64,000 bases of DNA from Bacillus sp. AFS015802 (GTDB lineage Bacteria; Bacillota; Bacilli; Bacillales; Bacillaceae_B), in NCBI RefSeq assembly GCF_002561455.1, contig NZ_NTUP01000007.1:88508-152507 (forward strand), in the 5' to 3' direction. Both the position numbers and the translations under genes were made by a program. The notes below the pieces were generated by a model. The model had not been told where the DNA came from. It was given only the letters and a program-made list of their open reading frames with translations, and made no database searches. Shown here one piece after another: positions 43,004-51,796 of the stretch (its first letter is position 1; each line of letters begins with the position of its first letter).

Positions 43004-43187
43004 ATATGTAAAAACTTTGATCCAACTTTTCAGTATTTCACTCAAATGTACCCCACAGGCCAGCTACTTCATGGACATCTAATCAACACCCTATTATCGT
43101 GGGCACATGTTCATCTTCCAGTAAAGCAACTACCACCACACCTTCGAAAATAATTGATTCCAGGGCCAGAATTTTTTATTAAAAAAT

Positions 43188-43229
43188 AAAAACAGTAGCG
43201 CGGGAATCTGCCCCCACTCTACTGTTTTT
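43188..43229 (-). terminator. Terminator of the 5'-nucleotidase gene
   Basis: AAAAACAGTAG and CTACTGTTTTT form a perfect stem around a 20-base loop, three bases after the stop of the gene at 43233 on the minus strand. Confidence 0.8.
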
Positions 43230-43232
43230 CAT

Positions 43233-44813
43233 TTACTGTACATTAATTCGACCTGTCCGGGTTGGTGCTACGCTTCCGCCTGATTCAATGATATAGGTAA
43301 TGAATGAGTCCAATGTCGGCGGACCTTCCACAGAATCCTTGCCTTTTTTAAAAGCAGTGAACCCGTCTCCTCCGGTTGCAAGATAATTGGTGAGGGCTAC
43401 GGTATAAGTCTGGTCCTGCTTAATGGCATTTCCGTCTTTATCTGTCATGGCTGTGACTTTTTGGCCGGGTGGTGCGTCTTTATCGTAGGTGTAGTACAGC
43501 CCCGATGTCTGCATGATGGTTTTGAAATTCCCTGTCCACTGCTGTTCCAGTGCTTCTTTTATCTCGGCGCCGGTCAATGATAGTTTGACCAGGTTGGTGC
43601 CGAACGGGAGCATGGTGTACAGTTCTCCCCAAGTAAGTGCGCCCTCATCCAGGTTCGCCCGGATTCCACCCGGATTCATGAATGCGAAGTCGGTGTTCAT
43701 ATTCTCCCGGTGTGAATCTGCGATAAGATTACCAATCGACCGCTCCCCACTGGCGGTTTTGTCCTTTGTGATGGGGGCGTCGGCCTGACCCATCTTCTGT
43801 TCCAGCATCATCTGTTTGTCTACCGAGTAAGAATCGACCATCTCTTTGATTTTTTTGTCGGGCAGGATTCCATCGTGATAGGTGGAGATGATGGCTGCCT
43901 GCTTATTGACGATTTCCTTCGTCTCCCGGTCGATGAGGAGGTCTACGTCTGAAAAGGCTGTTCCATAGGAGTACGCTTGAACAATCATTTTCCCGTCAAC
44001 GGACGTATTGGCAAAGCCGTGACTGTGACCGCCGAAGATGATATCTACTTCATCATCGATGAGGGGGGCAAATTCAGCGAGGTCTTGAGCAGGAATTGTT
44101 CCGTCTTCCTTAGAAGAAGCGGAAACATGCCCGAGAACGATGATGGACTGAACTCCTTTTGCCTTCAATTCTTTTACGCTTTGATTGATGGCAGTGACTT
44201 CATCCGTGAATTCAATGCCTTCAATCCCGCTTGGCAGGACGATATCTTTCGTTTCGGTCGTGACTACCCCGATAAACCCGATGGGCACACCATCGACTTC
44301 TTTGATCAAATAGGATGGTAAAATGGATTTCCCTGTCTTTTTATCGATGACATTGGCAGCTGTGTATGGAAAAGCCGCCCCTTCAAAGTTACCCGTTTTC
44401 TCATGTTTGCCGCCATCAAGGAGCCTGAACATCTCCTCCATTCCTTCATCGAACTCGTGATTCCCTAACGTCCCGATGTCGAATCCAACCTCGTTCATCC
44501 ATTCGACGGCAGGTTCATCCTGCATAAGAGATGACACAGGTGAGCTTGCACCGACCATGTCGCCGGAATGGACCAACAAAGTATTTTCTTTTTCCTGCCG
44601 GTGCTTTTTTAAATAGGCAGCCAAGTATGCAGCACCGCCTACCTGCTTTCCATTCCTCGTTCGAACCGTTTCCAGCTGTCCATGAAAATCATTGACTCCC
44701 AGAAGCTGCACAGAAATATACTCTCCAGGGTCGGTGGAAGATGAAGCAAATGATGATCCAATGAAGAAAACCCCAGTTGCGATTGCTGCCAACATCCATT
44801 TACTTAAAGACAT
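43233..44813 (-). CDS. Secreted 5'-nucleotidase / UDP-sugar hydrolase-like enzyme
   Basis: The 526-residue protein has an N-terminal signal peptide (WMLAAIATGVFFIGSSFASS) and the metallophosphoesterase motifs GVNDFHGQLE, HSGDMVGASSP, LGNHEFDEG and FGGHSHGFANT. A C-terminal nucleotide-binding domain (MNPGGIRANLDEGALTWGEL, then YTMLPFGTNLVKLSLTGAEI) follows. This is the UshA/YfkN layout. It probably releases nucleosides and phosphate outside the cell. No sortase motif was seen at the C-terminus. The ATG follows CAGGGAGGTTTTCC. Confidence 0.9.
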   Translation of the reverse strand: MSLSKWMLAAIATGVFFIGSSFASSSTDPGEYISVQLLGVNDFHGQLETVRTRNGKQVGGAAYLAAYLKKHRQEKENTLLVHSGDMVGASSPVSSLMQDEPAVEWMNEVGFDIGTLGNHEFDEGMEEMFRLLDGGKHEKTGNFEGAAFPYTAANVIDKKTGKSILPSYLIKEVDGVPIGFIGVVTTETKDIVLPSGIEGIEFTDEVTAINQSVKELKAKGVQSIIVLGHVSASSKEDGTIPAQDLAEFAPLIDDEVDIIFGGHSHGFANTSVDGKMIVQAYSYGTAFSDVDLLIDRETKEIVNKQAAIISTYHDGILPDKKIKEMVDSYSVDKQMMLEQKMGQADAPITKDKTASGERSIGNLIADSHRENMNTDFAFMNPGGIRANLDEGALTWGELYTMLPFGTNLVKLSLTGAEIKEALEQQWTGNFKTIMQTSGLYYTYDKDAPPGQKVTAMTDKDGNAIKQDQTYTVALTNYLATGGDGFTAFKKGKDSVEGPPTLDSFITYIIESGGSVAPTRTGRINVQ

Positions 44814-44925
44814 GGAAAACCTCCCTGTGCTTTTGTCATCTTCAAGGTAGCACAGTAGTTTTGACCCGTTTTTAATGGAACGTTATGGTTTTGTAAAGAA
44901 GTTAATATCTACTAAACGCACTGGG

Positions 44926-45230
44926 CAAAGGTATAAGCTGTTTCTCAAAATTAAAATAAGCGGAGATATTCCGCTTACATTCAGAATGAAAGGTGTATTT
45001 GGGGTAATTAAGCGGAAAATTTCCGCTAATGCACAGAAAAATCATGTGATATTGTATTTTTTGGGGTTAATAGGCGGAATTTTTCCTTCTATTTCAAACT
45101 TTCATGTAGTAATGACGAAATAAGCGGAATTTTTCCGTGTATCTGTCATCTCAGGTAAGTAAGCGAGGACGGGGACAGGCTCCACGACTTCTGCTCAAAG
45201 AGCCAATGGACATGTCCCCGCGGCTGAAGG
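44926..45230. repeat. Intergenic repeat block R1, copy 1 (GCGGAA palindromes)
   Basis: About 300 bases containing TAAGCGGAGATATTCCGCTTA (44957-44977) and three further GCGGAA...TTCC motifs, ending in a long-loop GGGGACAGG hairpin. Bases 44926-45230 align, with scattered changes, to 47936-48249 in the same orientation. Confidence 0.85.
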
Positions 45231-45274
45231 AGTAGCAATGCCAAAGAATGCAATTGCTATTCCTCCTTGGAAAA

Positions 45275-46192
45275 TCACTTAAAAGAATTCAGTACCACCT
45301 TAGCCGCCTTTGCGATAAGTTCATTATCATAGGCAGCATCCTTAGTATCACGGCTGGATAGAATCGCAATGATGATGGGATCTCTATTCGGCGGCCAAAC
45401 GATAGCAATATCGTTTCGCGTTCCGTAGTCTCCTGCTCCGGTTTTATCGCCTACCTCCCATCCTTTAGGTACAGCTGCACGGATCAGTTCGTCTCCAGTA
45501 GTATTCTTCCGCATCCAATCTGTTAGGATTGTACGCTTATCCACCGGCAGTACGTCGTCGACCGTGAAAGCCTTGAGGTTAGTGGCAAGTGCTCTTGCTG
45601 TACTGGTATCACGGATGTCTCCCGGGATGGCACTGTTCAATTCCGTCTCAAAGCGATCAGCTTCAGTGACATGATCGCCGATTTGTCTCAGTGCATTTTC
45701 GAAGCCGTCAGGTCCACCGAGTTCCTGAAATAAAAGGTTCCCTGCGGTATTATCGCTGTACCGGATAACTGCATCGCAAATTTCTCTAAGGGTCATCCCG
45801 GTGTCCACGTATTGCTCTGTAATGGGCGAATATGTGACGAGGTCATCTTTAGTGTAGGTGATGACCTCATCAAGTTCGTCCATCGAGTGTTGCTGCAGCA
45901 CTGCCCCTGCAGCCAAGGCCTTATAGGTGGATGTATAGGCGAACCGTTCATCCGGTCGATAGACCACCGTGCGATTGGTACCGGTGTCAATCGCATAAAC
46001 ACCGAGCCGGGCATCGAACTTTTTCTCAAGTTGCATGAACTTTTGATTACGTGTGCTTTGTGCTTGATCTCCTTTTTCTTTTGCCTCGGTCAGCTTTCCC
46101 CCGTCTCCAAAGAGGCTTAGACTGATAAGACTTAAACACAATAGTCCCACACTCATCCATATTTTTAACATTCTGACACTTATCAACATCAT
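45275..46192 (-). CDS. Class A beta-lactamase
   Basis: The 305-residue protein has an N-terminal hydrophobic signal ([19 protein letters not shown]). The active-site boxes are SxxK in [19 protein letters not shown] in [12 protein letters not shown], the omega-loop glutamate in [13 protein letters not shown] and KTG in [18 protein letters not shown]. All catalytic residues are present, so this is likely a secreted penicillinase close to Bacillus PenP types. The ATG pair lies behind GAGAGGACGG. It is divergent from an esterase-PadR operon with two palindromes between them. Confidence 0.95.
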   Translation of the reverse strand: MMLISVRMLKIWMSVGLLCLSLISLSLFGDGGKLTEAKEKGDQAQSTRNQKFMQLEKKFDARLGVYAIDTGTNRTVVYRPDERFAYTSTYKALAAGAVLQQHSMDELDEVITYTKDDLVTYSPITEQYVDTGMTLREICDAVIRYSDNTAGNLLFQELGGPDGFENALRQIGDHVTEADRFETELNSAIPGDIRDTSTARALATNLKAFTVDDVLPVDKRTILTDWMRKNTTGDELIRAAVPKGWEVGDKTGAGDYGTRNDIAIVWPPNRDPIIIAILSSRDTKDAAYDNELIAKAAKVVLNSFK

Positions 46193-46210
46193 CCGTCCTC
46201 TCCTATTCTA

Positions 46211-46258
46211 TTGACAATAGTCTAATTAGACTCTATACTAACTTAGTCTAATTAGACT
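46211..46258. promoter_or_regulatory. Consensus promoter with two identical 14-bp operators
   Basis: On the plus strand -35 TTGACA (46211-46216), a 17-base spacer and -10 TATACT (46234-46239). The palindrome AGTCTAATTAGACT occurs twice, perfectly, at 46219-46232 (in the spacer) and 46245-46258 (over the expected start point), 26 bases apart. It lies between the beta-lactamase and esterase genes and could control both. Confidence 0.85.
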
Positions 46259-46282
46259 ATCGTGTAAAGGAATGAAACTGTA

Positions 46283-47125
46283 ATGATAAAATCTTTTTTA
46301 ATGCTAGGACAATCGAATATGGCAGGTCGTGGATTCCTGCATGAGGTAGATCCTATCTATAATGAAAAAATAAAAATGCTTCGGAACGGACAGTGGCAAA
46401 TGATGACGGAGCCGATTAATTATGACCGTCCTGTGGCTGGTGTAAGTCTGGCTGCCTCTTTTGCCGACCTGTGTTCGAAAGCCAACCCGGATGATGAAAT
46501 TGGTTTGATTCCTTGTGCGGAAGGCGGCAGTTCTTTGAATGATTGGCACCCGCAAGGCACTCTTTTTCAACATGCTTTGTCTGAAGCCCGGTTTGCTCTT
46601 GAAACGAGTGAAATTTGTGGCATCCTTTGGCATCAGGGTGAGAGTGACAGCCATCAATCTCTACATGAGACGTATTATGAAAAGTTATCTCTTATCATTG
46701 AAACGTTACGTAAAGAATTAAACCTTCAAAGTGTACCATTTATCATTGGTGAGCTTGGTCATTTCTTAGGGAAAGAAGGTTTCGGAAAGTACTCATCAGA
46801 GTTTCAAGAAATCAACGCAGAATTACGTCGGTTTGCTCATGAGCAGCCAAATTGTTATGTTGTATCAGCAGAAGGTCTAACTTCCAATCCGGATGGTATT
46901 CATATGAACGCTGTTTCGCAACGCAAATTCGGTTATCGCTACTTCGAGGCCTTCTCGAAAAAGAGTCATATCTCAGGACCTCTTCCGGATGAAAATAAAT
47001 CACTAAAGATCAACCAAACCTATTCGAAAACGGAACAAATGTATATTCACAGTATGAATTTGGCTCTTGGAAAAATCTCATACGCTGAATTTGAAGCACA
47101 GATGGCGAAGGTGATGCAGCCTTGA
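46283..47125 (+). CDS. SGNH-type sialate O-acetylesterase-like protein
   Basis: The 280-residue protein opens MIKSFLMLGQSNMAGRG (catalytic Ser in GQSNM) and has GLIPCAEGGSSLNDWHP, ILWHQGESDSHQSL and the C-terminal NPDGIHMNAVSQ with the catalytic Asp-His pair. These are the boxes of the SASA/SGNH esterases. It has no signal peptide. Its stop overlaps the start of the PadR gene by four bases (TTGA), so the two are coupled. The ester substrate is unknown. Confidence 0.85.
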   Translation: MIKSFLMLGQSNMAGRGFLHEVDPIYNEKIKMLRNGQWQMMTEPINYDRPVAGVSLAASFADLCSKANPDDEIGLIPCAEGGSSLNDWHPQGTLFQHALSEARFALETSEICGILWHQGESDSHQSLHETYYEKLSLIIETLRKELNLQSVPFIIGELGHFLGKEGFGKYSSEFQEINAELRRFAHEQPNCYVVSAEGLTSNPDGIHMNAVSQRKFGYRYFEAFSKKSHISGPLPDENKSLKINQTYSKTEQMYIHSMNLALGKISYAEFEAQMAKVMQP

Positions 47126-47661
47126 TCCCTTTACTGATCCTTGGCTTACTTATTCAAAACCCTGGCTCTCATGGATACGAACTATTAAGTTTAATGGAAA
47201 AACGCCATTATCAATATATCGTTAACTATACGAAAGGATCATTTTATTACAATTTGCAACAACTTGAAGAAAAAGGGTTGATAGAAGAAACACAACAAGT
47301 ACGTCCAAACAACAATCGTGACATTCACACCTTTAAGGTCACACCTTTAGGAAGAGAAGAATTTGATAAATTAATGGCCAAATACGGTACCAAATCCGAG
47401 TATGTAAACTTACCAGTCTATGGGGCATTACTCTTTGCAGATGTCTACGATAAAAACAAATTAGTAGACTTAATCCAATCCCAAATTAATCAAACAGAAG
47501 CCAGAATTGCTCTTCTCGATGACTACTTAGCTACCATTGAGGAATCACCCGGTCAGATTGATTATTTTGGTCGCATGAACGAAAATTCCCGTTCTCACCA
47601 TTTAGTAAACTTAAAATGGTTTAAGGAATTGAAGGCAGATATAGAAGAGGCTAGTGATTAA
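47122..47661 (+). CDS. PadR family transcriptional regulator
   Basis: The 179-residue PadR-s2-type protein starts with a TTG that overlaps the esterase stop. The winged helix reads LLIQNPGSHGYELLSLMEKR and YYNLQQLEEKGLIEETQQVR, followed by a C-terminal helical dimer domain. It is the likely owner of the AGTCTAATTAGACT palindromes upstream of its operon and of the beta-lactamase gene. Confidence 0.9.
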   Translation: MIPLLILGLLIQNPGSHGYELLSLMEKRHYQYIVNYTKGSFYYNLQQLEEKGLIEETQQVRPNNNRDIHTFKVTPLGREEFDKLMAKYGTKSEYVNLPVYGALLFADVYDKNKLVDLIQSQINQTEARIALLDDYLATIEESPGQIDYFGRMNENSRSHHLVNLKWFKELKADIEEASD

Positions 47662-47694
47662 ATAAACTAATATCACTTGTCCAAATTGTTATCG

Positions 47695-47733
47695 AAAAAA
47701 ACGTCCCCTTGTTTTGCCGGAGGGACGTTTTTT
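47695..47733 (+). terminator. Terminator of the esterase-PadR operon
   Basis: AAAAAACGTCCC and GGGACGTTTTTT form a 12-bp stem, followed by further T residues, 34 bases after the PadR stop. Confidence 0.85.
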
Positions 47734-47795
47734 GTGTATCTCCTATTGATCCACCATAATCCCGTCTAAACCCGCTTCCTAGATAGAGAGCACCG

Positions 47796-47930
47796 AGCAG
47801 AATCGTGCGGGATTTGGTTTAATCATGCGGCTATCGTAATTATCGTGCGAGTTTAATAGAAATCATGCGAGAAATGCGTTATTCATTCCCCGGTGTAGAA
47901 TTTCCATTATTCATGCGGAAGCAAAGCACC
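47796..47930. repeat. Degenerate tandem array, second copy (AATCATGCG unit)
   Basis: Units such as AATCGTGCGGGATTTGGTTT and AATCATGCGGCT repeat at about 20-base steps. Order and bases resemble the array at 37590-37712, including the preceding AAAAAACGTCCC hairpin. Confidence 0.7.
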
Positions 47931-47935
47931 ACGGC

Positions 47936-48249
47936 GCCAAGTACAAGCCGTTTCACAAAAGAAAAATAAGCGGAGTTTTTCCGCTTACATTCAGAATGAA
48001 AGGGGTATTTGGGGTAAATAAGCGGAATTTTTCCGCTTATCCACAGAAAAATCATCTATTATTGTATTTTGTGAGGAAATAGGCGGAATTTTTCCTTCTA
48101 TTAGACTCCTTTTCAACCAACAAGGACGAATTAAGCGGAAATTTTCCGTCTATCTGTCAGCTCCGGTAAGTAAGCTCTATGGAAAAAAGCCACGGGGACA
48201 GGCACCGCGGCTCCGATTCAAAGAGCCAATGGACCTGTCCCCGCAGCTC
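47936..48249. repeat. Intergenic repeat block R1, copy 2
   Basis: This is the second copy of the GCGGAA-palindrome block of 44926, in direct orientation, ending in the hairpin CGGGGACAGG ... CCTGTCCCCG (48193-48243). Most of the 47662-48257 gap is made of repeats. Confidence 0.85.
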
Positions 48250-48257
48250 ACTCCACT

Positions 48258-49829
48258 TCAACTCAACAAACTCCCCCTCATCCAGGCCTTCTCCCGAAAA
48301 GGTCCGATCGGGATCTGAATCAGGGTGGTTCGGTCCCCTGAATCCAGTTGGTAAATTTCATCCGTCAATGTTGTATCAAAACCAAGAAGTGGATGGCCCC
48401 CAAATCCTGCAGCCGAGGAAGCCAGGAGCAGGCGCTGTACAAGCATTCCCGCTTCCATTTGCATGATCCTGTAGCCCCTGTACCCAAGGCTTTCTTGGTA
48501 GTGATTTTTGTTTCCAATGATGTGAAGGCACAGCGGCACCCGAAGCAGATTGACGTTATCCAGTGAGAGACCTGACTGCAGCTGGAGGCGATAATCGCCG
48601 GTACCGATTTCCCGCAAGGAATGGCGGACGCTGTCATAGACGTATGCCCCATTTGGGATGCCTTCTACATTATACAAACAGCCATAGATTGAAACTCGGG
48701 GTTCTCTCCCGTTAAAAACTTCATCTATGTCACTTCGATAAGAATATGAATGGGTTGCCCGTTTCAATAAAGCTGACAGCTGCTCCTGACTCACCTTCTC
48801 CATGACAAAATCCATTTCCGGGGAATGGCGATTCTTGCATGCTTCCACAAAATCATACGTAAAGGAGTCCATTTCCGGCAGATGGATTTCGTTTTCTCCA
48901 CTTCTATAAACCGGTGAATTCCCAACCGTACGGAAATCACCAGTTGTATGCATGTGGGAAGCTTCATTCACCGTCAGTAACATAGGAAACTCCCTTACCT
49001 TTTCAGACCTTTCGTAGTGTTCCACAGTAAGTGCCGGCATCTCCCGGCATAATTCTTCAGCGGTGACTTTTCGTTCCACTCTGGTTCCAGCCCAGTTCGT
49101 AGCTGCGACCGAAAGCGGGATGACAGCATATACGTTTTCTTCTTCCTCACTCAGTCCGATCAAGTGGTTGATTGCTGAATCGAGGAATTGAACGTGCATC
49201 CCTGACTCGAATCCGAACCGTTTGGCCGTTTCCAATAGCTGCCCCGTCACGACACCGGTATCCAGTCCCTGCAGCCGGTAGGAAAAGTTATTGTATTTAA
49301 AGAAGTTTTTCCAAAACCTTGTGGAGACGAATGCCGTGGCAAAACACGTTGAGATCTCGCAGCGATTGCCGAGTGCCCGTTCCACATACGAATCGACATT
49401 CCCATCCCGGAGCAGGACGAGGCGATGGTGGGCGGCATCATAATGGTAGATACCATCGGGCAAATCATCGAGCTTTAAATAGAGATATAATTCATTCGGA
49501 TACAGCGCCCCTCCGGAGGGAGCAAACCGCCGATAGGAGTGGATGGGGTAAGACTCTTCTTCCTGATCCTCATCGGGATACACCGTCTGACTTACCCCGG
49601 TGATGCCGTAGACGTACCAGAGAAAATGACCGATCCTTTCTACATCAAGTTGTAATGGCGGCTGACCCTCAGGGAGTGACAGCGGTACTTCTGTAGACAA
49701 TGGTACCGCCGGCAACCCCCGGTACAGCTTATAGGGAAGGGGCCCATCCTCCCAGTCCACTTCCCAGTTAGGCTGATTGGCCCGATTGATATCGAATTGC
49801 AGATTGTGCAGAAATTCTTCCAGACTCAT
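48258..49829 (-). CDS. SagB-type FMN dehydrogenase of the bacteriocin cluster
   Basis: The ~523-residue protein has two nitroreductase-like halves, the usual SagB/ThcOx arrangement: RRFAPSGGALYPNELYLYLK with DGIYHYDAAHH in the first, SIYGCLYNVEGIPNGAYVYD with MQMEAGMLVQRLLLASSAAG in the second. SagB enzymes use FMN to oxidise thiazolines and oxazolines to azoles. The ATG at 49829 lies eight bases after AGGAGG. It follows the YcaO gene by 20 bases. Confidence 0.9.
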   Translation of the reverse strand: MSLEEFLHNLQFDINRANQPNWEVDWEDGPLPYKLYRGLPAVPLSTEVPLSLPEGQPPLQLDVERIGHFLWYVYGITGVSQTVYPDEDQEEESYPIHSYRRFAPSGGALYPNELYLYLKLDDLPDGIYHYDAAHHRLVLLRDGNVDSYVERALGNRCEISTCFATAFVSTRFWKNFFKYNNFSYRLQGLDTGVVTGQLLETAKRFGFESGMHVQFLDSAINHLIGLSEEEENVYAVIPLSVAATNWAGTRVERKVTAEELCREMPALTVEHYERSEKVREFPMLLTVNEASHMHTTGDFRTVGNSPVYRSGENEIHLPEMDSFTYDFVEACKNRHSPEMDFVMEKVSQEQLSALLKRATHSYSYRSDIDEVFNGREPRVSIYGCLYNVEGIPNGAYVYDSVRHSLREIGTGDYRLQLQSGLSLDNVNLLRVPLCLHIIGNKNHYQESLGYRGYRIMQMEAGMLVQRLLLASSAAGFGGHPLLGFDTTLTDEIYQLDSGDRTTLIQIPIGPFREKAWMRGSLLS

Positions 49830-49849
49830 CCTCCTCACCTCCTCGTACC

Positions 49850-51796
49850 TTAAGGAAACGGATGCGGTTTTTGATTGAGCTCTTCAAATGTCAAAGGCCG
49901 GTCCCTATATCCCAGTTCCGCCGGGACGTTCAGGACCCTTTCAAGGCCAGTCACACGGGTAAGGTGATGCCCGAACGTCATGGGAAGCATGCCGGGGATC
50001 AGGACTTTGACGCAGTGAAGTCCGTTCTTTTCGAGCTCTGGCGCCGTTTGGTCCACGACAATGACGTCTAGGTCCCGGCTTCGGAATCGTTCAAGGATCT
50101 CCTTCAGGTCATCCGTCAGATCGCTGTGTTCAGACCTCCAATCGAATTCCTCCTGGAAACTGCGTAAATCCCGGCTGTCATCCTGTAAAAAGGCAAAACG
50201 TTCTTCAGCCTGGGGGAGTCCGTACAGCATGCCGTGATCATCCATCTGTCTTACGAGGGAATCATCGTACAGCATCTTTTCATATTTCGCCCTGTTCTTC
50301 TCCAATTTCTCATCAAGATTCAGCATCATCCCGGCAAGCTCCTGAATCGCGCTTTTGGCCGCTCTGACAGGATCCAGATGGGCACCTGCCGCGAGGATCA
50401 GATTCAATCCTTTATCTTTTCGGTTTTTGGCCATGGCAAAGACGCTTGGAATTCCGTGCTCCATGGTGGAGTTATATAAATGGAGATCATACCCTGCGAC
50501 GGCCCGCATCCGTTCGATCATTAACTGTAGCTCTTCGTCCTCTGATGTAAGGGGATCAAGGCGAGGCAGGCCCAGTTCTGCATACCAGGTCATCAGGAAT
50601 GAATCCCGTTCGACAACCTCCATGATCCCATAGAAGATCGCTTCCTCCCTGCTTCCTCCAAGGGCACAGCCATTGGACGTTTCATAGACAAAGCCCGATG
50701 AGCCGCAGCCCAGACTGTAATAGGCAAGGAGCTCTGGGACGAGAATCGGGCGCTCTTCCATGAGTGAATATCCCCACACCCAATCAATCGCCCTGTCAGG
50801 GTCGAACTTTTCAAATGGAAACCCTGGCATCCCGTACTGTTCGTCGGTGTGAACGCCGACCTTTAGGGGATCCAGTGCATGGTCCTCCACATTCCGGTAG
50901 CAGTCATGAATGACGGTCCGTTTGCCCCGGGGTTCCAGCCCGCAGTGGCGCTCCAAGCCTTCAAGGATGGCGGTCAGTTCGCTGTCTGAGTAGACTTGAG
51001 TCCGTCCCGCTGTCCCTTCATCCCCGGAGAACATTGGCATGTTCACACTCGCATCGGCAAATGGGGTCACCAGGTCATACATTTTGCTGTTAAAAAGTCC
51101 GGTCCGATTATCCAGATAATCGTTTATCAGGACGTTTTCCAGTTCATCCAATGGTGTACAGCGGAAACTGTCGGCACGGATTTTCGGGCTCGGCTTAAGG
51201 GAGACATGTGCTAACTCCGGTGAATCATCCGGGATCCCGCTGCAAACCGGACATAACGAGTCTGGAACAAAGCTGTGCCAGGAGCTGTTCAACGTTCTCA
51301 AGTCGGTGAAGCATAACCGTCCTTTTGAATGGGCCTCATCACCTTCAAGGATCCTGACAGCTTCTGAGGTGATGATGTGAGCCATGTGCAAGATACCTGT
51401 ATTTGAAGCCCACGGGTCTTTCGTCATTCCCCCATCATCCCGGAGCTTCCTTTGCACTTCCCGCATTTCATGTCGTTCCTTTCCTCCCAGGAGACGTCTC
51501 ACATCGGCACATTGTGAGCACCCTGGTGTGTGGGGCTGTACCAATGGCCCGATCACCCCTTCACCAAAGGCGACGAACCCTCTCAACCATGGAATCTGAG
51601 TCCCCCTCATTACTTCTTCTGCCATCTGGTGAACGCTCGGGTTCCATGTATCATCCAGTGTCAGCACCAGATCCGTATTGGCCGGGATGCTTTTTTCTAC
51701 TTTTTTTTGCCGGAAAACGGGGAACCGGGCTGACATTTGCTCACATACAAGGTTTGAGAGCAACCCCTCTCCCACAATGACCACGAAAGAACTCAT
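49850..51796 (-). CDS. YcaO cyclodehydratase with N-terminal leader-binding domain
   Basis: The 648-residue fusion has an N-terminal E1/ocin-ThiF-like part with two zinc CxxC pairs (TPGCSQCADV and SLCPVCSG) and a YcaO domain from about residue 240. The YcaO ATP-binding elements are visible as SELTAILEGLERHCG, EEAIFYGIMEVVERDSF and AAKSAIQELAG, and the C-terminus is proline-rich (NQKPHPFP), as in YcaO enzymes. It should form thiazolines or oxazolines in the precursor. It overlaps the upstream gene by 4 bases (ATGA). Confidence 0.92.
   Translation of the reverse strand: MSSFVVIVGEGLLSNLVCEQMSARFPVFRQKKVEKSIPANTDLVLTLDDTWNPSVHQMAEEVMRGTQIPWLRGFVAFGEGVIGPLVQPHTPGCSQCADVRRLLGGKERHEMREVQRKLRDDGGMTKDPWASNTGILHMAHIITSEAVRILEGDEAHSKGRLCFTDLRTLNSSWHSFVPDSLCPVCSGIPDDSPELAHVSLKPSPKIRADSFRCTPLDELENVLINDYLDNRTGLFNSKMYDLVTPFADASVNMPMFSGDEGTAGRTQVYSDSELTAILEGLERHCGLEPRGKRTVIHDCYRNVEDHALDPLKVGVHTDEQYGMPGFPFEKFDPDRAIDWVWGYSLMEERPILVPELLAYYSLGCGSSGFVYETSNGCALGGSREEAIFYGIMEVVERDSFLMTWYAELGLPRLDPLTSEDEELQLMIERMRAVAGYDLHLYNSTMEHGIPSVFAMAKNRKDKGLNLILAAGAHLDPVRAAKSAIQELAGMMLNLDEKLEKNRAKYEKMLYDDSLVRQMDDHGMLYGLPQAEERFAFLQDDSRDLRSFQEEFDWRSEHSDLTDDLKEILERFRSRDLDVIVVDQTAPELEKNGLHCVKVLIPGMLPMTFGHHLTRVTGLERVLNVPAELGYRDRPLTFEELNQKPHPFP

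Noticed and set aside
44926..45160. GCGGAA...TTCCGC palindromes considered as a row of terminators
   Set aside because: They lack T-runs and the whole 300-bp block is repeated at 47936, which points to a repeat element rather than terminators of specific genes.
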